From assembly GCA_024803745.1 (NCBI GenBank), contig JANJXV010000024.1:11051427-11115426 (forward strand): a stretch of DNA of 64,000 nt. The letters run 5' to 3'. The first letter of the stretch is position 1, and the number at the start of each line of letters is the position of its first letter. Positions 10,445 through 20,872 of the stretch are shown one piece after another. The position numbers and the translations under genes are program-made. The notes below the pieces were generated by a model. It searched no databases. It was given only the letters and a program-made list of their open reading frames with translations, and was not told the DNA's origin. Source of the stretch: Megascapheus bottae (taxonomy: Eukaryota > Chordata > Mammalia > Rodentia > Geomyidae).

Positions 10445-11260
10445 CAGGAGAGGCTGGGGGGGATTGCTTAGCCACCTGTGTTTTTAGCATCATAAATTAG
10501 AAGCAAGGGAAGAATCTCAACTTCCCTTGAGCCCAGCTCAGTAGCTGGAGGAGGATGGATCCACATAAGATTTATCAGACCTGAGAATTTGGGGGAGGAG
10601 GAATCTTTCTCCAAGGACAGGTTACTGGATGATCAAAGCTGTGAGGCATTTAGACTGGACCATCGCAAGCCCCTTTCCTTCCATCTTCTACCTGCCTATG
10701 TCTGGCCCTCTCTTCCCTGGCTTCTCTACCTTCATCTGCTAGCTTTACTCTTCCTCTGCCACCTTCCTGTTTACCATGCTTCTTTCTCCATTTCTGTCAG
10801 TTCTCACTCCTTCAATGAACTTATTACAGAACAAGGGACATTTATTGTAATTCTCATTTCTAGAATAACCTTGAAGTTGGTTACTTGTAACTTCTTACAT
10901 AATAACAGCATTATCTTTAATTCCTGTGACCCTCTTTTCCTTTCTCTTATGGCCCTTGATGGAAAAAAAAGGTATTTCTGCTAATAACCATGTATAAAAT
11001 TTTAAGAGTATCCTTGCTAGTATAGCCTTACTTTATAAAAGGCTCATTATCCAAAATAAGTTCAAGTTGGCAATTGGAAACCAGAGTGACCTGTCAAATC
11101 TGAACTAAATTTAAAATCTTGCTGATGACCTGAGGATCAAAATTTTCTCATAGTATAAAGTCAGTACAAAGACACACTTAATACTAAACTGGCTTAATGG
11201 TTTATATTGCAAATCTATTGTTACAGCCTGACAAATGACAGCCAAAAGCTTTATAGCTGG
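10445..11260. other. unique sequence
   Basis: The 131-codon plus-strand frame at 10589-10984 is hydrophobic but has no recognisable domain, signal-peptide start or splice context, and lies in AT-rich DNA. Left unannotated. Confidence 0.5.
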
Positions 11261-11261
11261 A

Positions 11262-11321
<60 letters not shown>

Positions 11322-11332
11322 GAGGAAAGAAA
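11261..11332. repeat. (GAAA)n microsatellite
   Basis: About 15 AAAG units in perfect register followed by an AGAGAGGAAAGAAAG decay zone. No SINE is attached on the left. Confidence 0.97.
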
Positions 11333-11954
11333 GTGATCTTAAGCAATAATTTGATCTCAACCCAGAGGAGGGAGGGGCTAGCTCTTGGAAGCCTAAAATT
11401 AAACCTTTCACCTCAATTCAGATACTATTTTAGCAGCAGCTGCAAAGCCTCCAGCTGCCACCCTCTGAGGTGTGATCCTGTCACTGTCACACTCACAGAG
11501 AACTGTGTAGCGGCAATGTCTTGATGGTGAAATCTCCCAGAGACACCTGGGTGTCACAGGACCTTGTGCCAGCTGCCAAAATAAGGGATATTCTCACTTT
11601 CTCCAGCACCAGGCAAGGAAGGAACATCCCCTCAAGTCACCATTTTAGGCAAAGCCAGGGCCTTCCCATAATGACATCTAGATAATTCATTTAAACTCTA
11701 AGTCTAAGTCAGGTAAGGCTATTGTAAATGCCCTAGTGAATAGACAGACAACACTGTCTTCAGGGAGACACTGAAACCCAGCTAGCCTCGTATAGCTATC
11801 AAAACCCATTCTCCAAAAAAAAGACGGAAGATCTTAATAATCAAAACCACTATTAGTGGTTTGAAAGAAAATATCCACTAGGGGAGGATTTGCTTTTGAA
11901 CCAAGTTCTATAAAGATCTACACCAGTCTCCATCTAGCTCCTGTGGCAAAAATA
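11333..11954. other. unique sequence
   Basis: No recognisable repeat. Holds a GC-richer patch around 11340-11640. Confidence 0.5.
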
Positions 11955-12117
11955 CTCTCTAATGTTTGTTTGAGAAAGCATTTCACTATTATATCCCAGG
12001 CTAGCTTTGAACTTGCTATATAGCCCAGACTGGCTGCAAACGCATTGAACTCTCAATCCTACTCCCTCAGTCTCCAAAGTACTAGAATTACAGGCATGTA
12101 CTACCACACCCAGTCCT
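11955..12117 (-). mobile_element. B1 SINE (7SL-derived)
   Basis: Reverse-complement order matches B1: GACTGGGTGTGGTAGTACA, GCCTGTAATTCTAGTACTTT, GGAGACTGAGG, CCAGTCTGGGCTATATAGC and GAAATGCTTTCTCAAACAAA. It lacks the Geo right arm. The divergence implies an old insertion. Confidence 0.85.
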
Positions 12118-12363
12118 TTCTTAACCTTGGTTGAAATGAATTGACATATGATTAAGTGAACAAAGTTAAGGACTTTCCAAGACATTACAGTACGATTTTC
12201 AAAGTGACATTTTCTATTGAAAATCATTTATTTAGGACGGTATTAAAGAGTTTTGAATGACCACACAGATAATTGGAAAAAAAAATCTCTTGGATAGGGA
12301 TCATGAGAAATATCACTGATATCACTTGGTACACAATATATCTTAGTTTCCGTGACTGGTTTG

Positions 12364-12686
12364 TATGATGGTTTGAATAGGAAACAGACTTTATAGATTC
12401 ACATATGAAAGCCTAGGTCTCCATCTGGTGGTACTGTTTTGGGAGGTTCTGGGCACTCCAGGAGTGGGGCCTAGCTGAAGGAAGTAGCTCACTAGAAGCA
12501 TGTCCCAATGATAACTTGGTACTGGTTTCCTAGCCCTTTCTCTGTTTCCTGTCCATGACATGAGCTGTTCTGTCAGCTTTTCCATAATACACAGACACCC
12601 TGAACCTGTGAACTAAGTAAGCCTTTCCTTCTGGAGTTGACTCTTTCAGATGTTCTGCCACAACAATGAGGACAGTAACTACAAAC
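12364..12686 (+). mobile_element. MaLR-type LTR (MT-like), solo
   Basis: TGTATGATGGTTTGAATAG opens the element. Then come GGTGGTACTGTTTTGGGAGG, GGAGTGGGGCCTAGCTG, CTGTTTCCTGTCCATGACA, GAACCTGTGAACTAAGTAAG and a terminal GCCACAACAATGAGGACAGT block. This is the block order of rodent ERVL-MaLR LTRs. No internal region follows, so it is a non-coding solo LTR. Confidence 0.75.
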
Positions 12687-12869
12687 TGGTTGATAAAACT
12701 GACTTCAGAGAAAGGACAGGCAAGATATACTAAAGACTACCATGCCACACTTCCTGTCGCATGCCTTACTTCTCATCAGAGTTCCATATATCCTTACATA
12801 ATAAATATGACAACAAAGTAATTTAAAAGAAATAGGTAGAAAAAAGGGGTTTGGTACAACAGAAATGTA

Positions 12870-12929
12870 GAATCCTTTCCTAATCTGTACAAGGCCCTGG
12901 GTTAGAACCCTAGCAATACACACATTCAT

Positions 12930-12976
<47 letters not shown>
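12870..12976 (+). repeat. ID-like SINE fragment with (CA)n tail
   Basis: AATCTGTACAAGGCCCTGGGTTAGAACCCTAGCAATAC resembles the 3' half of an ID element (tRNA-type B box). It passes directly into a CA repeat at 12932-12976, so the microsatellite sits where the SINE tail should be. Confidence 0.6.
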
Positions 12977-12979
<3 letters not shown>

Positions 12980-13045
12980 AACTTAACTGTCACATGGAAG
13001 GATGAATGGGTTGTCTAAAGAATAAAATAAGAGTACCTTTATTTA

Positions 13046-13241
13046 GGCTGGGAACGTGGCTTAGTGGTAGAGGGCTTTTCTAGCATGCATGAAGCCCTAA
13101 GTTTGATTCCTCACTACCACATAAACAAAAAAAGCCAGAAGTGGCACTGTAGCTCAAGTGGTAGAGTGCTAGCCTTGAGCAAAAGAAGCTCAGGGACAGT
13201 GCCCAGGTCCTGAGTTCAAGCCCCAGGACTGACCAAAAAAT
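13046..13241 (+). mobile_element. ID/Geo dimeric SINE with TSD
   Basis: The left arm is tRNA-Ala-like with A box TGGCTTAGTGG and B box AGTTTGATTCC. The right arm has TAGCTCAAGTGG and GAGTTCAAGCCCC and ends in CAAAAAA. The imperfect TSD GAGTACCTTTATTTA (13031-13045) / GAGTATCTGTTATTA (13242-13256) suggests moderate age. Confidence 0.92.
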
Positions 13242-13256
13242 GAGTATCTGTTATTA

Positions 13257-13875
13257 AATCAAGAAGCACTAATGTCCAGATGCCCCTCAATGAACAAATA
13301 GATCAGGAAGATGTGGTATATATACCACATCTTATACTCATCCATTAGAAAAAATAATATTGTATCATTAGTAAAAAAAATGGAAAGACCTGGATCTAAT
13401 TGTATTGTGTTAAGTAAGACATCCCCAGAGAGGCAAAGATCCATGTTTTCCCTTATATGTGGAAGCCAGTGGTAGGTAAAGACATACAAATATATCAACT
13501 GAAATACAGAAGGTTCAAGAGGTTCTCAGTAGTGTAATTCCTTAGAAAGTCAAAATAAAAGTTCATCAAAATAAAACACCAGGGAGCTAAAACACCAGGT
13601 ACTCAAAAGGGGTGAGATGAGGTCAACCGGTCAGGGCAAGCAATAAAGAGGAGAAAAGGGGGAAATGCAGACAAGAATCCAAGTATATTCTACAAAATTA
13701 AGAATGAAGGAAGGGGTAGTTAAGGATACTTTGTTAAATGGACATTCCTTGGTGTGACTACTTAAAGATACTGGTACTTTTTAAATACAAGCACTAGGCA
13801 TTCAAATAGACATGTTAAATTATAACCCCTTTACATAACCTTTTAAAGTTCAGAAAATAAAACACAAAAATAAAC
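13257..13875 (+). mobile_element. older L1 3' end
   Basis: Starts in ORF2 C-terminal sequence (a GATGCCCCTCAATGAACAAA block). It then passes a TGGAAAGACCTGGATCTAA block, a TATGTGGAAGCCAGTGGTAG block and a long purine-rich 3'UTR ending near TAACCCCTTTACATAACC. It differs clearly from the 3971 and 8401 copies, so it is another, older subfamily. It contains a perfect palindrome at 13309-13332. Confidence 0.75.
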
Positions 13876-13895
13876 ACTTAAAAAGAGCATTTGTG

Positions 13896-14050
13896 GCCGA
13901 GAGTTTGGCCTAGTGGTAGAGTACTTGCCTAGCATAAATGGCAAAAGCAGGAAATGGTGCTCTGGTTCAAGTGGTAAAGCACATAGCCTTGAGAAAGCAA
14001 AAACAGTGCTGAGGCCCTGAGTTCAAGTCCCAGGGCTGGCAAGAAAAAAA
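13896..14050 (+). mobile_element. ID/Geo SINE with internal deletion and TSD
   Basis: The ID arm stops after CTAGCATAAATGG, losing its B box and the CAGTACCACATAC joint, and passes straight into the right arm. TSD AAAAAGAGCATTTGTG at 13880-13895 and 14048-14063, 16 bp, is perfect. Confidence 0.9.
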
Positions 14051-14117
14051 AAGAGCATTTGTGATGAAATAATTCAATTTCCTTTTACCCAAGACAAAAG
14101 TAGAATTTCAACTGGAT

Positions 14118-14195
14118 AAATACATATATATACATATATATATATGTATGATATATGAAACATACATATAACATAATATATGTGATATATTACTG
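14118..14195. repeat. AT-rich (TATA)n low-complexity DNA
   Basis: A run of ATACATATATATA-type units, potentially able to form a cruciform. Confidence 0.85.
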
Positions 14196-14658
14196 AAAGA
14201 TAAAGGAAGGGATAAACAAAAGCAATGACTTCATACAAAAAGTCACCTGTGAACAGAATCTTCACTGTATAAAGACCTTGGCACACCAGAGTGTCAGAAA
14301 GCTACATAGTATTTGAAAAACCAGAAAATGTCATCACTGACAGCGCTTTCAGCATGGTACCAGCCCTCGATTTTTATTGTCTAAGCCAACTTTATAGCTC
14401 TTCAGGGACAGAGATTAATTTGTAGATTTTTCTTTTATAGAATAACCAGAGAAGTTATGGTTTATGACTTCATTGGATATTAACCACTTTTGTTTTCAGT
14501 CCTTTAATCTTATTTTAGCATTGCCTATAACTGCCTAAAACTCAAATGTTCTTTGAACCTGTTTCAACATCTTACCAGTTCCTTTAGTAGATAGGGAGTT
14601 GAATAAAATGTTTGACAAGTGTTCATTTTCTATTTGCATGAATCACAGTTTTCCTCTT
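14196..14658. other. unique sequence
   Basis: No recognisable repeat or exon. Confidence 0.5.
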
Positions 14659-14888
14659 AGGAGCTGCATGACAGTGGCTCATACCTGTAATCCTAGATTC
14701 CCAAGAGGCTGAGATCTGAGGATCTGGTTTGAAGCAAGCCCAGGCAGAAAAGCCCATGAGACTATTACCTAAATGAACTATTGAGAAAAAGCTGGCTCAT
14801 ATGGTAGAGTGATAGCCTTGAGGGGAAAAAAAAAATCTCAAGGAACACATCCAAGCCCTGAGTTTAAGCCCAGGACCAGTTAAAGAAA
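14659..14888 (+). mobile_element. B1/Geo dimeric SINE, degraded
   Basis: The left arm has GTGGCTCATACCTGTAATCC and GGCTGAGATCTGAGGATC. The right arm is decayed (GGCTCATATGGTAGAGTG, then GCCCTGAGTTTAAGCCC) and ends in AAAGAAAAAGAAAA. Confidence 0.82.
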
Positions 14889-15683
14889 AAGAAAATCCTA
14901 GAGATCTTCACAACACATCCTTCAGGAAACTTTAGTTGATTATAGAACTAAAACTTCCACCTTCAGTTCTTCCCAATTCTCAGACTCTGTACAACCAGCC
15001 AATGGGCTGCTCCCTAACTGTGACCTGTGAAGTCCTACATGAAAGCAGCATCCCACACTTTGCCTGTGAAGAGAGTGCAAATTTGGGGCTTTCACTCACC
15101 ACTGAACTGATTGCTGAGGCGCCTTTCCCAGCTCCAGGGTGACTACAAAGAGATTGCCAGGAAAAGGAGGAATTTCTGCAGGGAGTTGGCATTGGTTCCA
15201 TGTTCCTTCCTCTCTAGACCCCTGATAAATGGTGGCACTTGGAAGAGAAACTTTGTAATAGAAATACTTAAGACATTGACATTTAAACTTAATAGAGGTA
15301 GTGAGGATAGTTGTTACATTTCATTAACAAGGGGTGGGGAGGTGCAGAACACTTAGGTGTCAGTCAAGGATTGTTCTGGAAGATGTGTGGCACCCAAAGG
15401 CTGCATATTACTGTCACAGCCCCACCAGCGGGCTCCAGTCACTGAGCAGCCAAATGGCAAAGACTCCTTAGAGGGAGCAGTAAAGCCCATGTGAATGTCT
15501 TAATATGACAGGACCCTCCTTTTCTTCTCTTAGAGAGAAGATTTTTTTAATATGAATATTGAACATTCTGGGGGCTCAGTAAGGCCCTAAAGTCACAGTT
15601 TTTTCCCTTACAAGGCTTCAGGTCAAGCGTCTGGCTGTCATCACTGCTTCACATCACATCATCATCTGTTTCAAAAATGCCAG
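14889..15683. other. unique sequence
   Basis: GC content is closer to average here than in flanking DNA. A plus-strand frame at 14936-15142 and its minus-strand mirror at 14980-15201 have no recognisable motif. Confidence 0.5.
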
Positions 15684-16024
15684 GGAGGGATGGCCGATGC
15701 CTTAATCATAGCTGCTTGCGTGGCAGAGATCAGCAAGATTGTGTTTTGAAGCCAGCCTGGGCAAGGAGGTCATGAGACAATCCATCTCAATCAATAGCAG
15801 CTAAAACTCCATCTCCACAGACAAAAGTTGAGTACCGTGCTATGTTCCTCTCATCTCAACTATGACAGGAAGCATGAGACAAGAGAAGCACAGTCCAGGC
15901 TGGTCTGGTCTAGTTTTATCTAGACCCCATGTCAAACATAACCAGATCAAAAAATAACTGGAAGTATGGCTTACATGGAAGAGTGCCCTGAGCTCAAACT
16001 CTTGTACAGCAAGAGAGGGAAAAA
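15684..16024 (+). mobile_element. old composite SINE (two B1-like modules + tRNA-like module)
   Basis: First module: ATGCCTTAATCATAGCTGC, then GAAGCCAGCCTGGGCAAGG and CATGAGACAATCCATCTC. Second: CATCTCAACTATGACAGG, then GTCCAGGCTGGTCTGGTC. Third: TGGAAGTATGGCTTACATGG, then GCCCTGAGCTCAAACTC, which resembles a tRNA-type A box/B box pair. Compare 52766-53665, which has the same build. Confidence 0.55.
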
Positions 16025-16045
16025 ATCCTCTGTTAAGAATGCAGA

Positions 16046-16275
16046 TTTCTAGCCAGGCACTAGTGCTCCATCCCTATAATCCTAGCTACTCACAAGGCCA
16101 AGATATGAGGATCACAGTTCGAAACCAGCCCAGGTAGGAAAGTCCATGAGACCCTTATCTCTAATAAACTACTCAGAAAAAAAAGCTGAGAGTAGCACTG
16201 TGGCTAGCCAAAGTGCTAGACTTGAGCACAAAGAGGCTCAGGGACATATCCAGGCCTAGAGTTCAAGCTCTAGGA
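16046..16275 (+). mobile_element. B1/Geo dimeric SINE
   Basis: The left arm carries CCCTATAATCCTAGCTACTC. The linker carries GAGACCCTTATCTC. The right arm carries GCACTGTGGCTAGCC and AGAGTTCAAGCTCTAGG. The tail is lost. Confidence 0.85.
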
Positions 16276-16436
16276 TTTCTCTATTCACATACTAGCTGAG
16301 CACCTCTGGAGTAGAACCTAGAAATCTGAGTATCTAATATGCTGCTCTGGAAATATTGAAATACATGCAAATTGGAGAGACACTATCTTCAGAAATGTTC
16401 AGTGAGTAGGAAAAGAAGGATAAAAATCAAGATGAA

Positions 16437-16630
16437 GGGACTGGGAGTTTAGCCTAGTGGCAGAGTGCTTGCCTAGCATGCACAAAGACCCGGGTTCAAT
16501 TCCTCAGTACCACATACATAGAAAAAAGCCGGAAGTGGTGCTTAGGCTCAAGTGGTAGAGCTCTAGCCTTGAGAAAGTCCAAGGACAGTGCTCAGGCCCT
16601 GAGCTCAATCCCAGGACTGGCAAAAAAAAA
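16437..16630 (+). mobile_element. ID/Geo dimeric SINE with TSD
   Basis: Nearly intact dimer: GGGACTGGGAGTTTAGCC start, CGGGTTCAATTCCTCAGTAC, then the right arm ending CCCAGGACTGGCAAAAAAAAA. Perfect TSD AAAAATCAAGATGAA at 16422-16436 and 16627-16641. Confidence 0.95.
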
Positions 16631-16714
16631 ATCAAGATGAAAACTGTGTTGTCTACATGTCATTTTTAACCTACAACATCTATGCATTCATCATCCCATC
16701 TTCTTGAGAGTAGC

Positions 16715-18465
16715 TTTTTTATATGCAAATTCAAGAGGCAATCCAAAATTTCATATGGAATAATAAAAGACCCCTTATAGCAAAAACACTTCTTAGCAGA
16801 AAGAACAGCACTAGAGGAATTTCAATTCCAAACTTTAGACTCTATTACAGAGCTATAATTATCAAAACAGCTTGGTACTGGCACAGGAACAGGCCTGAAG
16901 ACCAATGGAATAGAACTGAGGACCCAGATATTAAACCATAGACCTATGGCCACCTAATCTTTGACAAGGGAGCCAAAAAAATAGAATGGAAGAAAGACAG
17001 CCTCTTCAACAAGTTGTGCTGGCAGAACTGGTTAAGCACCTGCAGAAAACTAAACCTGGTCCTTCTTTGTCACCTTGCACTAGAATTAATTCCAAATGGA
17101 TCAAAGACCTGGAGGTAAAAGCTGACACACTGAAAACTTTACAGGAAGGAATAGGAGATACACTAGGCCTCCTTGGCACAGGTCAAAACTTTCTTAATAA
17201 GGACCAAGAATCACAACAAATCAGAGAAAGGCTGGATAAGTGGGACTGCATTAAACTTCAGAGCTTTTGTATGGCAAAGGACATAGCTAGTAAACTAATC
17301 AGGAAGCCTACAGAGTGGGAGAAGATCTTCACCAACCAAACAACGGACAAAGGCCTCATATCTAAAATATATCAACAACTCAAAAAATTGAATCACTCCA
17401 AAACTAATCTTCAAAGTAACAACCATCCCATTAAAAAATGGGCCAAAGACTTAAAGAGAGTCTTCTCTGAAGAAGAAAAAAAATGGCCTATAGACACATG
17501 AAGAAATGCTCAACATCTCTGGTCATAAAAGAAAGGCAAATCAAAACAACTCTAAGATTCCACCTCACTCCAGTTAGAATGGCCAGGATCAGGAAAACGA
17601 ATGACAACAGATGCTGGAGGGGATGTGGCCAGGAGGGATCACTACTACACTGTTGGTGGGAGTGCAAACTCATTCAACCACTATGGAAAGCAGTGTGGCA
17701 GTGCCTCAAAAGGCTAAACATAGAACTCCCCTATGACCCAGCAATTCCACTACTTGGCATTTACCCAACCATCTAGAAACAAGGAGATACTAAATCCACT
17801 TGCACAACAATGTTCATTGCAGCACTATTCACCATAGGAAAGATATGGAACCAACCTAGATGTCCCTCAGTTGATGAGTGGATCAACAAGTTGTGGTATT
17901 TGTACACAATGGAATTCTATGCTGCTGTCAGAAAGAATGACATCGCCCCATTTGTTAGGAAATGGAAAGACTTAGAAAAAATCCTATTAAGTGAAGTAAG
18001 CCAGACTCAAAGGAACTTAGGCTCAATGGTTTCCCTCATTTGTCATAATCAGTAGAAACCTTGGGCTCTCCTAGCAGAGATCTGCAATAGAGCAAAATCT
18101 TGATACATAAGGCCATAGAATGTGAAGCTAATTGAAAAGACCTCCAGGATATTGAAACAAAAGCCATATAATGAATGATTGTTGTCCTTAATGTACTATG
18201 TTGTCTCTCATCTCCTTTGCTGTCCCTTGGTTATCTCATATTGGTATAGTATCTCACTCTGTTATCTGATATATTGAATTTATTTGTATTTGGATATTTG
18301 AAATTTGATAGGGAAGGGGGGAAAACCGGGTGGGAGGTGTGGGGGGGGAGGGAAATGGGTACCAAGACATGTGAAAGGGTATCAATGTATGTGAATTAAT
18401 GCACCTTCTATCTGGCAAATATCATGTAACCCTTTTACTAATTACAATAAAAAAATAGAAGAGAA
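16715..18465 (+). mobile_element. L1 fragment: ORF2 C-terminal half plus 3'UTR
   Basis: The largest plus-strand L1 piece here, about 1.75 kb. It begins inside ORF2 downstream of the reverse-transcriptase core, contains the terminal Cys-rich region, the stop at 18053-18055, and a 3'UTR with a G-rich purine tract (18310-18360) ending in TAATTACAATAAAAAAATAG. No clear TSD was found. Confidence 0.93.
16723..18055 (+). pseudogene. broken L1 ORF2 C-terminus
   Basis: Three frames together cover the ORF2 C-terminal region. Frame 1 from 16723 holds WYWHRNRPEDQWNRTEDP and has a stop at 16939-16941. The reading shifts near 17056 to frame 3, which holds [16 protein letters not shown] and DKWDCIKLQSFCMAKD. 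A second shift in an A-run at about 17477-17484 leads to frame 2, which holds the Cys-rich [20 protein letters not shown], an in-frame stop at 17774-17776, and the end SLICHNQ. ORF2 encodes the LINE endonuclease/reverse transcriptase. The endonuclease and RT core are absent and the copy is dead. Confidence 0.93.
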
Positions 18466-18514
18466 AAAAAAAAGAAGATGTGATTGAGCTCAGGACTCAT
18501 TCCTTAGTATTAGT

Positions 18515-18840
18515 GCTTTTCAGGCCGTTATGACAAAAAATATCCTAAGTGACACGGCTTGTAACAAAAGAAATTTATCTCTCACTGCACTGGAACCAGA
18601 AGTCCCAGTTCCAGGGTGTTGACAGATACAGGGTCTGCTAAGGACTTTCTGACTCACTGAGAGTACCTTCTAGTTGTCCTCACATGGGAAGGGTAAATAC
18701 GTTTCCTTTGGCTTCCCTCATAAGGGCATTAATCCTATTTTTTAATGGTTTCTTAAAGATTCTGCCTGTTAGTAGCATCACCACCGGGGCTAGAATTTCA
18801 ACATATGAATTTTTAGAGAACATAGCAGACAACCTCTACT
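18515..18840 (-). mobile_element. MaLR LTR relic (MLT1/MST-like)
   Basis: Block order matches a reversed MaLR LTR: GGCTTGTAACAAAAGAAATTTATCTCTC, CCAGAAGTCCCAGTTCCAGG, TTGTCCTCACATGGGAAGG, CATAAGGGCATTAATCC and ATTTCAACATATGAATTTT. Strongly diverged, with uncertain ends. Confidence 0.45.
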
Positions 18841-18859
18841 CTAAAACCTCAAAACTACA

Positions 18860-19075
18860 TAGGAAAAATGAAAAGACAAGGGGTGAACAAACACAGCAGT
18901 GGTACTCACTAAACACGGCATTGGAAATTAACTATACAACTTGTGGATAGGGATGGCAGGGAAAAACAGAGAGACAAAGGAAAGGGGCGACATTGCCCAA
19001 AAAGAAATTTACTCGCTATCTGACTTATGTAACTCTAATCTCTATATCACCTTTATAATAACACTAAAATCTTTT
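18860..19075 (+). mobile_element. L1 3'UTR fragment
   Basis: Shares GGGGTGAACAAACACAGCAG, CAACTTGTGGATAGGG, GACATTGCCCAAAAAGAAA, ACTTATGTAACTCTAATC and TTATAATAACACTAAAATC with copies at 21860-22075 and 55365-55562. The first of those is contiguous with ORF2 sequence, which identifies the family. Confidence 0.7.
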
Positions 19076-19284
19076 TAAAAACTTACCTGAAAAGTCATAT
19101 TCAAGCCTAAAATCATAAAACCTCCATGCATTTCTCTCAAATTGGACAAAGTTGTTTCCATCGTATTGTGAAAAACATAATTCACTCTGGTTTTATCAGT
19201 GAGTCTTATTTCAAAAGTCAGAAGACCAACATTGAAGAAAGTCCAGTGGCTTTGGTGTCAGGCAGAATCAAGTGAGTCCCATTA

Positions 19285-19415
19285 TTGGCTCTTGATAGCT
19301 TGTTTTAATTTGAACTAGAGCCTTAATCTCACTGACCTCCAGTTTTCTCATCTAGAAAATGGAAATCATAGTGCTTGGGATTGTTAAGAGAATTAAAGAT
19401 CATGCTGGATAAGTT
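19285..19415 (+). repeat. MIR relic
   Basis: CCTTAATCTCACTGACCTCCAG, then TTTTCTCATCTAGAAAATGG, then TTGTTAAGAGAATTAAAGATC follow the MIR 3' half. Confidence 0.55.
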
Positions 19416-19419
19416 CACT

Positions 19420-19875
19420 CGATGTGCCAATGATGCATTCAACAAATGTTTGTAGAGCCCCACTGGGCACTCAGGGCTCCTTTCTGAGCTCTTGGGACCC
19501 ACTGATGAGAGAAACTAACATCCCTATCCCAAAGGAGATTGCAGCTTTATAAAAAGAAGCAAAATACTTAACAAGAAGTATAGTTTAAATAGAACTGTAC
19601 CATGGGTTAAGAGTGGCAATAAGGCAAGTTAAAAAATAGAAAAGGTTAGAATAAGAAGGGTGGAAGAGAAGGTCCACACACATCTCTTAGAAAGTGAGGT
19701 TAAGCCAACTGGCAGGAAGGAGGCCTAGGAAGAGCATCCAGGCAGGGGGCTGGCTAGAGCACAGGGCCTAAGGTGAGGAGAGTGACAATGATGCCTCGTA
19801 ATGAGGATCTGGGCTTTGGCTTTTGGTGAAATGGAGCGGAAGTGCAGGGTTTGGGACTTGAAAGATAATACCCTT
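19420..19875. repeat. ancient mammalian interspersed repeat (L2-type, tentative)
   Basis: Starts with GCATTCAACAAATGTTTGTAG, GGGCACTCAGGGCTC and CATCCCTATCCCAAAGGAG. Later it holds AAGAAGTATAGTTTAAAT, AAGAGCATCCAGGCAG and GAGCACAGGGCCTAAGG. The same order of motifs, differently eroded, occurs at 63055-63960. The opening resembles the reverse complement of an L2 3' end. The family name is not certain. Confidence 0.4.
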
Positions 19876-20666
19876 CAATCATATACACAAAGACATTAAC
19901 TGAAGTGCAAGAAAGTTCTGAATACACGAGTTCTCAAGAGCCACAAATCTTAGCCTGTCCCACGTTTCAGTGATGATTCTTCAACACAGGTTGTATTAGG
20001 ACTAAAGTTGCCAAGAGACTTCCCATTTATATAGCCACCGTTAAGCATGGCATCTCTAGAGAGCACTGTGAGTGCACGCGCAAGGTATGTCTGCATGTCT
20101 GCATGAATATGTCTATGTGTGTAATTTCATGTTCAGGGTGTATGTGAGGGAGAATGTGTCATTCATACATGAATGAATGTGTATGTGGTGTGTAAGTGGG
20201 GGGCTTCATGTGCAGGGTGAGTGTGTCTAATGCATATGCAAATGCAGATATGGGGGTATGTGAACACATGCTCACAGTGAATGGGTATGAATACATGATC
20301 CCAGTTTGTAAGAATGCATGTGAAGGTATATGTAATTACACATGTATGAAGGCAAGTATGTGTACACATGTGCTCACACACTTCATGCTAGTCCCCAGAT
20401 GCTGATCTCCAGGAAGAAACCAGAACCCTTTACACACACACCTGTGTCAGAAATGAAATTTCAGCTCTAGCTGTACACAGCCAAGGCTGCTGGACATTCT
20501 AGTGAAAGCTTTTATAAGTTATGAATTTCCTCAGTTCTGCGCAGTTAAATGAGAGGTGATGCAATGTTACATCTTCCGGAGGATGGAAATGGGCTAGCAA
20601 AGAGGAAGTATCACATGGCTTCAGTCAGTTGGGAAGCCAGCAGGGAGAGTACAGGAATAGTCTTTC
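19876..20666. repeat. unique DNA with degenerate TG-rich stretch
   Basis: Between about 20075 and 20390 short TG, ATG and CATG words recur irregularly (GCATGTCTGCATGAATATG and similar), giving a decayed purine-pyrimidine-alternating tract. The rest shows no recognisable family. Confidence 0.55.
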
Positions 20667-20872
20667 AGCTAGGCACTGGGGGCTATGACTGTAATTCTAG
20701 ATACTCAGAAAGCTGGGTAGGAATGCTCGTGAGACTTGTTTCCAATTAACCACCAAAAAGCCAGAATTGGAGCTATGGCTCAAATGGTAGAGTGCTCATC
20801 TTGAGCATAAAAGCCCAAGGACAGTGTCCTGGCCCTGAATTCAAGTCCAGGATGGAATTTAATAAAAAATAT
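20667..20872 (+). mobile_element. B1/Geo dimeric SINE, 5' arm shortened
   Basis: GACTGTAATTCTAGATACTC and linker GAGACTTGTTTCCAATTAACC, then right arm GGCTCAAATGGTAGAGTGC and GAATTCAAGTCCAGG. The central part of the B1 arm is missing. No A-tail or TSD seen. Confidence 0.82.

Noticed and set aside
10095..10500. Glu-rich, Lys/Arg-rich and Leu/Phe-rich proteins of 94-130 residues
   Set aside because: They are translations of the GAA/GAG repeat in different frames. The same reasoning rejects the frames in the purine repeats at 26829-27209, 50241-50732 and 11202-11524.
12364..12686. Possible endogenous retrovirus with genes
   Set aside because: Only a solo LTR is present. No gag, pol or env-like sequence was found next to this or the other MaLR LTRs.
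13046..13241. tRNA-like A and B boxes in plus and minus orientation, here and in all other SINEs
   Set aside because: They belong to ID- or Geo-type SINE arms. No cloverleaf with anticodon stem and 3' acceptor pairing was found, so no tRNA gene is called.
14118..14195. TATA-rich region as a promoter
   Set aside because: Alternating TA low-complexity DNA with no initiator, leader or downstream exon. The same applies to 23145-23215 and 41291-41322.
16723..18055. Apparent genes with reverse-transcriptase-like C-terminal motifs
   Set aside because: They are pieces of a 5'-truncated L1 ORF2 with two frame changes and an in-frame stop. The minus-strand frame at 45412-45804 is rejected as a gene for the same reason.
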